Assembly (NCBI GenBank): GCA_036897625.1
Contig: JAYMTA010000333.1
Location: 1 to 31,203 of the forward strand
Length of the DNA stretch: 31,203 bases
Direction: 5' to 3'
DNA from: Pelargonium cotyledonis
Lineage: Eukaryota; Streptophyta; Magnoliopsida; Geraniales; Geraniaceae
Shown: positions 1-10,147 of the stretch, one piece after another
Layout of the letters: every line of letters begins with the position of its first letter
How positions within the stretch are numbered: position 1 is the stretch's first letter
Notes under the pieces: model-generated
The model's database searches: none
What the model was told of the DNA's origin: nothing
Seen by the model: the letters and a program-made list of their open reading frames with translations, nothing else
Translations under genes and position numbers: made by a program

Positions 1-145
1 TGAGCAAATCTGTACATGGGTGCACATGGGGTGCACATGAAGAAAGTGAGGGTTATATTGAAAACACACTAAATTATCTTGTACTCCGTAATTCTTAATT
101 TTTGCAAAAAACGAAAACAAGACACTCATTTTGAGACGGAGTGAG
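1..145 (-). mobile_element. Stowaway-like MITE, truncated by the window edge
   Basis: The segment ends in a GAGACGGAGTGAG terminus followed by TA, which is the Stowaway pattern (terminal CTCCNTCCGTC with a TA target). Read in reverse complement it aligns by eye with the complete copy at 9880-10132. Shared stretches are the GTGAGGGT/ATTGAAAAC block, the CACTAAATTAT block, the AATTCTTAATTTTT block and the ACTCATTTTGAGACGG end. Only one terminus is visible because the element begins before base 1. It is non-autonomous and has no coding capacity. Confidence 0.7.
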
Positions 146-211
146 TAATAAAAATACATTTGAAAGAATATTCTCAAATATATAGTATTAAAATAATTTT
201 TGTACTCTTAT

Positions 212-543
212 GTTTAGGGCTTGTTTGGTAACAGTACTGTATCTGCAGAAGCACCGACACACCCATTCATCTTAAGTTTAGGGCTTGTTTGGTAACACTT
301 CTGTCATACTATGGAAGAAGTAGAAAAAGAAAAAATAAAATTTCAAATATAACCTCAACTTTTTGTATTTGTTTTATTTATGCCTATGTACTTTTTAGTC
401 ATTTCATAAAAATAGTTTTATAAAATAAATTTATATATTTATTTAAAAAGCACTTCTTTTTATTTTTTTACCAAACAACCACAAATTTTAGAAATTGCTT
501 AGAAGCAACTTTTGGCTTCCGAGTAGTGTTATCAAACAAGTCT
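212..543. mobile_element. hAT-like MITE with a duplicated left end
   Basis: The terminal motif GGGCTTGTTTGGTAACA occurs twice in direct orientation, inside 22-bp identical blocks at 212-233 and 276-297. Two inverted partners follow: TTACCAAACAAC near 469-480 and AGTGTTATCAAACAAG at 525-540. Terminal sequences of this kind are common in plant hAT-derived MITEs. Two left ends and two right ends suggest one copy nested in or beside another. No clean 8-bp target duplication could be fixed, so the outer borders are approximate. There is no ORF inside. Confidence 0.5.
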
Positions 544-547
544 TTAG

Positions 548-3500
548 ATTTAGTTTTTAATAAAATGTCGTTACACAAAACTTTTACCCATGGATATCAA
601 GGGTTAAATCCACGATGTTTAACAGAACTCATAGTTAGTTATGGATAAAGCAAATAAAATAAATACACTATAAGCAAACACTCATATATATACTTTTGTC
701 GATCTTTAGTCAATTGCATATGTGACAACATATAAGAAAATGTGTAAGAGGACTCAAAGCTTTCACACACTTATGTATTGCCAAAAAATTCCTTAGGACT
801 TTCGTGCAATGACTTATGTATTGTTTGGGAACATTTATGCAACATGCATGAGTGTTATTACTCTCATTAATTTTGTTAACATTGTTTTAGTTTCGTGATG
901 AAGAAATGGAGAAAGATCGTCACACATAAGTAAATTTTTTTGCTTATCTCGCCATATTTGAGAGAAAATTTCTCTCATTCACATTGTATAGCTGGCAATT
1001 TGCACCCTAACTTGATGGGTATCCGATTCTCGACCATATGATCACCTATTAAAAACCTGATTCGACCCAAACCCGACCAAACCCGAAAACTTTAGGATGG
1101 GTGGGAGATCAGAAAATGAGCAGAAGAGGAGTCAGTGAGTAGTTGATCCTACTGGACTCAACTGCTGCTAATATGTAAATTGACTTGCAACACCCCATAC
1201 TCATATACTGACTTTGGTGGTTGCACATTTAAAACCTCTCTGTTTTTGTCTCTCTTTTTAATGGCATCACTGGTTTTTATTTTCCCATATCATCATAATT
1301 CAATTTTCTGGGCTTCACATCATCTACAGTCTTTTATTATTATAAAATATTACAGTTGCTCCTTTGTAAATATTTAGGGACTTGTTTCTTCATTCACATT
1401 GACAGCAACATCAGAGAGCAAAAAAAAAAAAAATCAGTTTTGGTTTAATTCTCTTGTTCCCTATGGACAAACTGGTTGTAGTTTATTTTCTCTTTTGTCC
1501 ACTCATATTTACTATCATTTAACTTTAGAAACTCAATTATAAAAATGTGACATTTTTGGCTTTTCTGTGTTCAAAACTTATTTATACGACAAAAATTAAA
1601 ATTTGAATCGACTGATGAGAAAGAGACGCGTGGTTTTCAAATGACACATCAATAATCATATTTTAAGTTATTTCATGGCAAGACGATTTAGATGTAACTC
1701 TAAAGAATCCATCAAATAGAAAAAATATTGTTTCTTGTACATATTCTTCATGTGTATCAACATTCAATGCAACAAAACAGTTAAACAGATGACAACATCA
1801 CTCATAGGAACATTGTAGTTAAAGATTAAGGTTGCGGAACACAATTGGTATGAGTGACAATCTAGGAAGTCATTTTGACATTCGACGAGAGATTTGAACC
1901 GCCAAACATTCCACAAATTCAATTCCTCAGTGTAATAGCAGAACATTTTTACATAGCTTCCTTTACACAAAAAAAAACGATTATAGAGCATGCTTTCACA
2001 AGACGATTATGGAGTCAAACATACTTATCTATCAGACCTTTTTAAGTTTTAATTTCGGAACTGAAAATTTTGTCACGAATAGTCAACTACGAACAAATTG
2101 TATTTTTTTATTAACCAATTATTGTGCTTCGTAGGCTAGATTTGGTTTATTTGTCTTACTCTTTCATAATAGGAGTTGAAATATGGAATCATTCACAAAC
2201 TACCATTTCATATTCGTATTGTCCAATAGATCTACAAAATAATAACGAGAAAATACAGCGGATGACTTTATAAGTGTTCTAAATGTGCAAAAGTTAATGC
2301 ACGTTTGAATTATTTTAATGATACTATTATACTAAGCACTTCATGAGTTCATTTGAGGTTTTTGTTGATTGTCTATTTCAATTGTATGAAAAGGTAAAAT
2401 ATCTATAGTATTAAGTCACGACGTAAGAATCGGTTCTATGCGGCGTCTTAAACTCTCGCATTCAGAGAAAGGGACCAACCTTTTTTAGGGGAGTCAAATA
2501 ATATAAAGCACATATCATGGTAAATGTTATACCCGCACCTTTACACATTGATCAATATCCATTTCTTCAGATCTCGACTTGAACGAGGAGCCGACCCCAT
2601 GGCAAGAGAAGCCAAAACGGCTATGCCGAGAATATCATTAAAAGCCTAGGATGCTACCACACGGTATAGGATCTTAAGGATTTCGACATACATCTCGGTG
2701 CACAAGGGACGTACGGAGACGTCTTACTTACCCGACGCCCGCGTCCACTACATCTAGAGAGCTAAAAATCCAAACTTAAATTAGACCCTAACTCACTATC
2801 GATCAATCACATGCTGACATGTGACAATGTTTGAGACTAGTATATACCATTTTTTGGCAAGGAAAAAGAGAGATAGAGAGAGATATGCATTCTCTCAATT
2901 CATTTTTTCTATCTAGTTTATCTCTCTAATTTGCTTTATAGAGCTATCGTCTATTCCAATAGAGATTGCATTCTCACACTTGAGATAACGCTTCGAAAAC
3001 ACCTTCGGATCTCCGTTCTTTGATGTGTTGCCTCGCAAGTCACAGGTCATAAGACATTACAACCCGACGTATCTTTACATTAGACACTAAAACTGAATAG
3101 CGAGACTTGGGCTTAGAGAATCTCACAATTAGAAAAATTAATTATTTGACACATAGAGGACATCAAAAGTATAGTGAATCCCAATCTTCATTTTAAGGGT
3201 ATTATGAGGTTCAAATCCCTCACATAAGCTCCAGCGTTTCATGCAAAAGTCTCCCACCTCTCGTAGAGAAAATTCCTGCAAGTATAAGAAAGAAAATCAT
3301 GTCAATTCAGATAATATAATTTTTAACTTAATTGTTATGACGTGATAATCATGTCATGTCGAGTCAATCTGTTCGTAGCGTGTCATGTAATCCTATCTGT
3401 CTAACAAACAAATTAGATTGAACCTAACATTTTTAATGAAATCCTAAATTTTTAACTCCATACAAATTCAACATGTGAGCATAATTTGTCCCCGTGGATA

Positions 3501-4523
3501 AGGATATAAAAGATTCTAAAAATGAATTTATTATATTATATGTGAAAAAAGGAAAACAGTATCGAATATATATAATATGTCAGGGAACAGTTTATATGCA
3601 TAATGGTGGTGGTGGTGGTCTTGCCACCTATGGGCTGTACCTAAACCAGCTTGGGCAGCTACTTCGTAATTGAGAGCATCACTCACGTACTCCTACTTCT
3701 ACCGCACTAGACTGCTCTTCTCAGCTTTTATCACCTTCGTCCTAGAGTTCAAATCCAGTTTCAGGTCATCGAGTTCTATCTTTAACCCGACTAAAAGTAC
3801 TTCAAGTTTTAGATTTTTAAGTACAATATGTATGAAGTTGTAAGACTTTTCCTAACTCATCCGACCCGAAAAGTTGGTCGGGTCAGGTGTCAAAGTAACT
3901 AGCTGCAAGTTAAGATTCAAATTGCAAGTTTTACTGTTCATACTAATCATTCTCATCTTCATAAAATGTAAAGATAAAGATGTGTGTGACTGTCTTGCAA
4001 GATTCAAAAACCTGATCAAATCCAAACAAGATCCTTGAGGGTCCAAGAACTGGGCCATGGCTTCACTGCATGCTATGGCCATGCCATGGTCTCTCCATTA
4101 AAGGGACAGTTGTGTTGTGGCACCTCATTTCTCAACTCATCTTCTCTCCTCCTCCATACCCACTTAATCACTAACCTCTCCACTTTGGGGTCACATGTCC
4201 TAAAAACCTAACACATTTATATCATGCCTTATTTTATTTCTTGACTGGTGTGCACATCATGTGCTCGACGATTTGTCTCAAAGAGAGCAGTGGTCAATGG
4301 CCTTGGGAGTGAAGTGATAGTGAGCTTCTGTTGAGGAAAATAATTGTTGGGTGTTGCTTAATTAGGTTGTACAGCTTAGTTTAGGATTGAAAAAAATGAA
4401 AAATTGAGGTGGGTTGTTGGTGTGGGGCTAAGGGGTTATAGGCTAAGGAAAAGAGACCCCAAAGAAAGACATGTCATGGAATAAGAAACAAAGGCCACAT
4501 GCTTTGTCCTAAGCATCCATACT
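548..4523. other. AT-rich intergenic spacer, no gene seen
   Basis: Nothing gene-like could be supported here. The short ORFs (for example 1180-1377 plus, 1764-1991 minus, 3852-4082 minus) have no recognisable motifs, no splice-linked continuation and a low-complexity composition. The part from about 2570 to 3060 is less AT-rich than its surroundings and could be an old repeat, but no terminal repeats were found. A short (GGT)n run lies at about 3605-3619. Confidence 0.6.
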
Positions 4524-4605
4524 TGTTCTCTCTCTCTCCACCGAACTCGAACCCTTGACCTATTAGATTTGAGGATCAAAGCCACTAGACCAGAGGGAGG
4601 TTGGT
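4524..4605 (-). mobile_element. tRNA-derived SINE-like insertion with exact 15-bp target duplication
   Basis: An 82-bp insert is flanked by identical direct repeats CTAAGCATCCATACT at 4509-4523 and 4606-4620, the expected signature of a retroposed insertion. On the minus strand it carries a pol III A-box-like TGGTCTAGTGG and, about 35 nt downstream, a B-box-like GGTTCGAGTTC. This is the arrangement of a tRNA-derived SINE head. The 3' end on the minus strand is a GA run (the CT run at about 4528-4538) rather than a poly(A), so this is a very short or 3'-truncated copy. It sits about 1.05 kb upstream of the SPL start codon. Confidence 0.6.
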
Positions 4606-4904
4606 CTAAGCATCCATACTCGTACTTCTTCTTTTTTCTTTGGTTTATAAAAGTTGAAAGCTACAAACAGCCTGTCCTTGTTACCTCCCACCTTCCTCCA
4701 AAATTTCAAACATGCCCTAAAAATGGAAAACAAGAAGAAGAAGAAAAAACACTAAAGAATAGAGACTGAGCTAAGGCAAACAAAACAAATCTAGCTACTT
4801 TTGGGCCCTTCAGTTCATTTTATTAGTTCATTTCCCAATATTCTTTCTTGCCCTCTCTCTCTCGCTCTCATCTTCAATGCATCACCATCATCCAATTTCT
4901 TCCT

Positions 4905-5453
4905 GTAAGTGGCATTCTGCTAAGGGGTACAAGGAGTGATTCTTCTGTAACCAACACACCCTACCTCTTCTTTTTTATAACTATTTTTCTTTATCTTTCT
5001 TTTTAAACTCCTAGACTACCCACTTTATTGGTTTTTAATGGAATCCATGTCAGGGAATGAATGGCTGGAAAGCCCAAACCAGTCTTCTGCTGCACTTGTC
5101 TGTGAGAACTTTCTCTCTCTCTTCCCCTACTTCTTTCTTTATTTATTATCTTCTTTAGCTTGACCTCTCTCTTTAATTATTTTTTTCTCCATTTCTTGTT
5201 TAGTACCTCCCCATCCTTTGCTTCCAATCTTCTTGGAACTATCTCTGCAACTTGAGAGAAAGCTTTTAAGTACTTCTTTATAGGATTAAAATAATCAACT
5301 TTTTGGTATGGGCTGGGGCTCCTTGCTCATCCTTATTTAATTTTGCTCTCTGAATTTTGTAATGTGTTCTTTTTTACCTCCCCATTGTTGGGTTTTTTCT
5401 AGCTCTGCTGCTCTATTGTATGCCCCTGTTGTTTCTGTTTTCTGTTCTTGCAG
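4905..5453 (+). other. Candidate 5'-UTR intron of the SPL gene
   Basis: A consensus donor GTAAGT at 4905-4910 follows a CT-rich leader-like stretch (about 4850-4904). A pyrimidine-rich acceptor ending TTCTTGCAG at 5453 precedes the coding exon by about 200 bp. The segment between is T-rich, as plant introns are. If retained, it would add a 41-codon upstream ORF at 5038-5163. This is inferred from splice motifs only; transcript reads would decide it. Confidence 0.35.
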
Positions 5454-5650
5454 CTTCATGTGGACTGGGGCATATGAGACATGGGTTTTCTGTTTTTTTT
5501 TTTGGGTTTCTTAGTTGTTCTTGACTGATTAATTGTGAAATTATGTATCATGTTAGGGCTATGGAAATGGTGAAACAAGGTGCTTAGGTAGCTTTAGAGG
5601 GATAAGGTGTGGAAGTGGGAGAAGAGAAGTGGAAATTGGTGGCTGGTTTT

Positions 5651-7709
5651 ATGGACTGGAACTTGAAAGCACCCTCTTGGGATTTGACTGAGTTTGAACA
5701 AGCAGCCATTTCCAACATCCATGGTGTTCAAGGGTCTAGTAGTTTAGGAGAAAACAAGATTAGGGGGGGGTTTTCATTTGATCTCAAGCTTGGTGGGCTA
5801 GGCAATTTCACTGAAGAGCTGGTGGATAAGTGGAAGGAGCCTCCAGGAGTAGCAAAAATGGCAAATTTGGCTTCATCAGGATCATCCAAGAGAGCAAGAG
5901 CTGCTGGTAATGGAACTCAGATAGCCTCTTGCCTTGTTGATGGCTGCAATTCAGACCTTAGCAATTGTAGGGAGTACCATAGGCGCCATAAGGTATGCGA
6001 ACAGCACTCGAAGACTCCTCAAGTTACAATTAATGGCCACAAGCAGCGATTCTGCCAGCAGTGTAGTCGGTACGCTTTCTTGAATGCTTGAATGCACTTA
6101 ATTTGACATGGATACTGATATAGTTATTGTGTTTTAGCTTCTTGAGCTTCAATTGTAATCACCACTTAGAGTTGCTATCAGTAGATATAAAAGAAACACT
6201 TTATTCTTTCCAGCTCTTCATTGCCATGAGCATTTTGTAATAGCTAGCATTAATCTATGGAGGACATAAATTTTACAAAGTTCCTCATGATTCAGTGTAC
6301 CATTCAGATGGCTATGAGAAACAAAGATGGTCCCTTCACCTAGAAAAGCACTTTGCTTCTATATGGGAATCATTGCATATTTGCATTAGATGGCTTGACA
6401 AGAGCCGTAATATTGATAGATAAGATTTGTAGAATTCAAGAAACACAGTTTAATGTAGATCCAATATATGGTTTCTCTATATAATTTAGTATTGTATGCT
6501 GAGCAAAATTGCTGTGTAGCTATATCGTAATTAAATCTAGATGCAGTGACATTCAGAGCTGCTATAACTGTGGAAGAAGTGGTCCTCACTCTTCTCGTAA
6601 AATTTATTCCTGACTTTACAGTCTACTTGGACATTCGTTGCACTGTCTTTCTCATGTAATTACAATAGTATTCAGTTTTTAGATATTACAGCCTTATACT
6701 TTTATCTAGCTTGATTCCTTCTCTTCTTAACCCTTAACTTCTGGCAAGACTAAAGTTCTTTTTTTCCTTATCTTGTAGGTTTCATTCACTGGAGGAATTT
6801 GACAAAGGAAAGAGAAGCTGCAGGAAACGCCTAGATGGACACAACCGAAGACGAAGGAAGCCTCAGCCGGAACCCATGTCGCGCACTGGGAGCTTCTTGT
6901 CCAACTACCAAGGTTAGCTACTACATTTATCATACTGGAAACAATTCATCTTTCAATATTAAGACAGCTGAAAGTTGACTTGTGTGGCATGGAAGTTGAA
7001 ATGTTCACTTAATTTTCCCTCAGTAGTAGTTTTATCAAGTGGCTTGATAGGAAGAGTTTAGATAGGGTTTTTCCCAATCCTTTCAGGTACCCAATTGTTG
7101 CCATTCTCTAATACACAAGTATATCCCTCCCCCACTGTGATGAATCCTACGTGGACTGGAGCTGTCAGTGCTTGTGAAGATGCTCGGCTATACAACCAGC
7201 ATCAGCAGTTTAACTTGCTGAACAAACAAATCTCGTTTCTTGGATCCTCCTCCAGCAGCTACAAGGTCGGGAAGCAATTCACACCTTTACAAGGCGACAA
7301 CCTCACACTGAACAACCAGCCATCTAGCAAAACCTCAATTTGTCAGCCTCTTCTTATGAGTATTGCCTTACCAGAGAGTGGTGGTGGTAGTGGTGGTCAC
7401 AATATGTTCTGCGACAGGCTAACCAATACAGTCCGGTGTGGGGACTGTGCTCTCTCTCTTCTGTCATCACCTCAGTCGCAGACATCAGGAATCAGTTTGA
7501 GCCACTTGGTGCATCCCAACTCAACCCCAATGGCAATGGTGCAGCCATTAGGCCCAAACCTGGATGATCACAGGTTAGATCCTATGGACTCGGTTCTGGT
7601 TTCTAGTGGTAGGGATGCTGATATCCATTACGCGGGGAATTTTCACTTGGGCTCAGACGAATCCCCGGGAAACAATGTTTCCCAAACGCTTCCCTTTCAC
7701 TGGGAGTAG
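5651..7709 (+). CDS. SPL13: SPL13-type SBP-box transcription factor, miR156-regulated
   Basis: Nuclear DNA-binding protein of the SQUAMOSA-promoter-binding-like family, which binds GTAC-core sites and promotes vegetative phase change and reproductive traits. Exons 5651-6069, 6779-6912 and 7087-7709 join in phase into 391 residues. The start is the ATG opening [10 protein letters not shown], matching the MDWN start of Arabidopsis SPL13; the frame extends upstream only to a GTG. The SBP domain spans about residues 94-168. Zinc site 1 is C94, C99, C116, H119; site 2 is C135, C138, H142, C154. A basic nuclear-localisation segment overlaps site 2 (KRSCRKR from 151, RRRRK at 163-167). The first intron falls after QQCSR within the domain, the usual SBP-gene position. 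The C-terminus TLPFHWE closely matches SPL13 (TFPFHWE). Exon 3 contains a perfect miR156 site. All zinc ligands are intact. Confidence 0.95.
7447..7466 (+). promoter_or_regulatory. miR156/157 target site in SPL coding sequence
   Basis: The sequence GTGCTCTCTCTCTTCTGTCA equals the canonical miR156-complementary element of plant SPL genes. It lies in exon 3 and encodes part of the conserved peptide CALSLLSS (from C305), as in SPL13. It should direct AGO1 cleavage and translational repression of the transcript in juvenile tissue. Confidence 0.95.
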
Positions 7710-7734
7710 TGCTTATCGTGCGTAGCAAATTAAG

Positions 7735-8161
7735 GTACTCCCAAGCTTTCTACTACCTTGTTGCATAATGATTCTTGAAGGAATTCTTTTCTTTTCATAG
7801 CCAAAATGCTTGTAAAACCGAAGCTCCTTCCTTCCAGAACACCATTACATGTTTCTGCATGCAATTGTATTGATTTCATAACCCATGATATTGTTATGTG
7901 CTGTGGGATGAACTCAAATCCAGTTTTTGGACTTTTGAAGTCAGTGTTTGTTTGATTGTTCCATTTATGATATGAATATATGTATAATGATCTTGTGTTT
8001 GAGGCTCTGAGCTTCTGAAACTTTGGTGATTTGGGGATGAAATTGTCACACATTATGGTGTATATATGTTTTTAAGAGTTTTGAGTATCTAAAAATGCAG
8101 CAATATATGGCTTTTTCAAGTGAAGGAAACATGTTTTGTTTCATGAATGTTTGGTTTGCAG
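7735..8161 (+). other. Candidate 3'-UTR intron of the SPL gene
   Basis: AAG followed by GTACTC at 7735 and TTTGGTTTGCAG ending at 8161 form a plausible donor and acceptor with a T-rich interior. The junction would lie 25 nt after the stop codon, too close to trigger the usual more-than-50-nt nonsense-mediated decay rule. Support is splice motifs only. Confidence 0.3.
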
Positions 8162-9317
8162 GAAAGTGATGGCATGGAACTTATCTTTATAGGGTGTATG
8201 CATGAGCATGAATTGATTGGAGATGCTTTTGGCCCTATCTATCAATCTATCAATTATCATTGTTTCTTTATATTGCATGTCTACTTTGTTCTTTTGGAAG
8301 TGTCATTTTCATATAGAATCTAGCATGTGACACACGAATGAGTGACTCACACTTAATATAAAAAAACAAGATATTTATTTTGTTTTTCTTGGTTGATACT
8401 CATTCCATCTCAACATAAATATTTTCTTTTCTGAATCATTTTCTCGAACGCAATCATCAAGAACAAGCGAATTTATATCTAGGATGGGACATAACCCTAC
8501 CCAACCATTCAAGCCTAACAAAAAACCCGAATACATAGGTTTAAGTGTGAGCCACCTAATTTGCATACCGTCAATAACGAGCAAACTCTATATTAGCACA
8601 TCACATCTTAACCTTAATACGTAGTGGTGTAAGCATTCTCAATCACAACATAATGTCTATTTTGGTTACAAATATAAAAAAACAAAGTAATCATCAAAGA
8701 TTCAGAATGTTCTTTTTCTTTTGGGTCACGAGGGTGGGCTCAGCCCAAACTCAAGAAAAGTAGAGAAACTAAAGTTTAAATAATTTTAGGCCCAAGAAAA
8801 AATCTATCCACTTACAGCCCAAATGTCTGTTGATATTTGATATTTCCCACACAAATAGTAACTCAATCTCAAGAGAAAAGCTAATTTTAAAGGAGAGAAA
8901 CAGATTTAGAATCGATTATTTGCCATTTAAAAAAAACGATTATTTGTTATCGTCTGGTCCAGACTTCATTAATCCTTTGATTGTAGCGGATTTGACTAAT
9001 TAATAAATCTATGGTTTTAGCATGATTGGATAGTAAATCTACTGTTGCTATATTTCAAATGCAATAAACAACAAAACATAACCTACAAAAAAACGAAAAA
9101 AAAAAAAAAACAATATATATAATGAAACGAACTCAAATATCACCATTGAAAACGGATGATCTAAAGAAGATATTGACCACCTATCATGCAGTTAAGAACC
9201 GATTATTTTCTCTTTAGGATAATATGAGGTAGAAGAGCAAAATATGTGGATATATTTGATGTGTAGACAAGATATAATTACGTTTGATATTGTTGTGAAG
9301 AGAGAAAGCAAGAAAAA
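8162..9317. other. Intergenic spacer, no gene seen
   Basis: Probable distal 3' end of the SPL transcript followed by AT-rich DNA with poly(A) runs (for example about 9089-9111). The only short ORF (8375-8584 minus) has no recognisable features. Confidence 0.5.
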
Positions 9318-9644
9318 CTAAATGGTCATTGTCGTTGCTGCTTTGGCAAGCATCCTAACGAAGAGTTTTAAGCTAGCCGTGCCGCCCATTAGAACTTTCA
9401 CTAGAATTGGACCCTTGTCTTTAAAAAGAGATCTTAAAGTTGGAAGTGTTACTAAAGGATCGAAGGCTAATCTTATGATTTCATATCTATCGTTGTTCTG
9501 ACCCAATCTAAATCTAACGCGATATATCTTATCCATCTCTTTCTCTATGGTTGATGGCGGGATTTCATATCTATTGTTGTTCTGACCCAATCCAAATCTA
9601 ACGCGATATATCTTATCCATCTCTTTCTCTATGGTTGATGGCGA
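9318..9644 (-). other. Unrecognised short ORF region with an 84-bp tandem duplication
   Basis: The minus strand is open from an ATG at 9620 to a stop at 9318 (100 codons). Its N-terminal part is built from a 28-residue repeat beginning MDKIYRVRF. This comes from an 84-bp tandem duplication: copies 9477-9560 and 9561-9644 differ at only a few bases. The plus strand is also open over 9322-9501 (59 codons beginning MVIVVAALAS). No family is recognised on either strand. The high identity of the copies points to a recent duplication. It could be a decayed exon, a transposon scrap or chance. Confidence 0.3.
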
Positions 9645-9649
9645 AAAAT

Positions 9650-9650
<1 letters not shown>

Positions 9651-9691
<41 letters not shown>

Positions 9692-9736
9692 GATCTCTCT
9701 CGATCTCGATCTCGATCTCGATCTCGATCTCTCGAT
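9651..9736. repeat. Compound (CT)n / (CTCGAT)n microsatellite
   Basis: About 34 bp of uninterrupted CT dinucleotides pass through CTATCT into repeated CTCGAT hexamers. The tract directly abuts the 84-bp duplication and probably varies in length between individuals. Confidence 0.95.
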
Positions 9737-9879
9737 ATTAAAAAGTGATATATGTCACATTAATTTAAAGTTTAATGAAAATGCAATTTAAGAAATTAGT
9801 TGTTTAATTTAACTTATACAATTGACATGACTGACAACTTTTTTAATCTCTCATGAATCACAAATCTGGATTATTAATA

Positions 9880-10132
9880 CCCACTCCGTCTTAAAATGAG
9901 TGTTTTGTTTCTATTTTTTGTAAAAATTAAGAATTACTAAATAATTTAGTGCGTTTTCAATACTACCCTCACTTTTTCACCTACATCCCATGTGCATATC
10001 TACCTATGTGCATAAGTGATAAGGATAATATGGGAAACACAATAATATAATAACCTAAAAATAGAAAACAAGACACTCATTTTGGCACAAATATTTTTGA
10101 TAAACAAGACACTCATTTTGGGACGGAGGGAG
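9880..10132. mobile_element. Complete Stowaway-like MITE
   Basis: The 253-bp element has inverted ends: left CCCACTCCGTCTTAAAATGA and right TCATTTTGGGACGGAGGGAG. It is flanked by TA on both sides (9878-9879 and 10133-10134), matching Stowaway (Tc1/mariner-derived) MITEs. Near the right end the motif AACAAGACACTCATTTTGG occurs twice, suggesting a small internal duplication. No coding capacity. Related copies lie at 1-145 and possibly within 28373-28510. Confidence 0.85.
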
Positions 10133-10147
10133 TATTTCATTTTCCAC

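Noticed and set aside
1180-1377. 65-codon ORF with hydrophobic stretch
   Set aside because: AT-driven composition, no homology recognised, no promoter or splice context.
2570-3060. Possible solo LTR in a less AT-rich stretch
   Set aside because: No terminal TG...CA borders, target duplication or partner copy could be identified.
3205-3225. B-box-like GGTTCAAATCC as a tRNA or SINE
   Set aside because: No convincing A box at the right distance and no flanking duplication.
4524-4605. Functional tRNA gene
   Set aside because: A and B boxes are present, but the sequence does not fold into a complete cloverleaf by eye and is flanked by a target duplication, so a retroposon is more likely.
5609-5650. 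Upstream extension of the SPL frame
   Set aside because: It begins at GTG, not ATG; the family start MDWN at 5651 fits.
9651-9736. CRISPR-like regular repeats
   Set aside because: Simple microsatellite without spacers in a plant nuclear genome.
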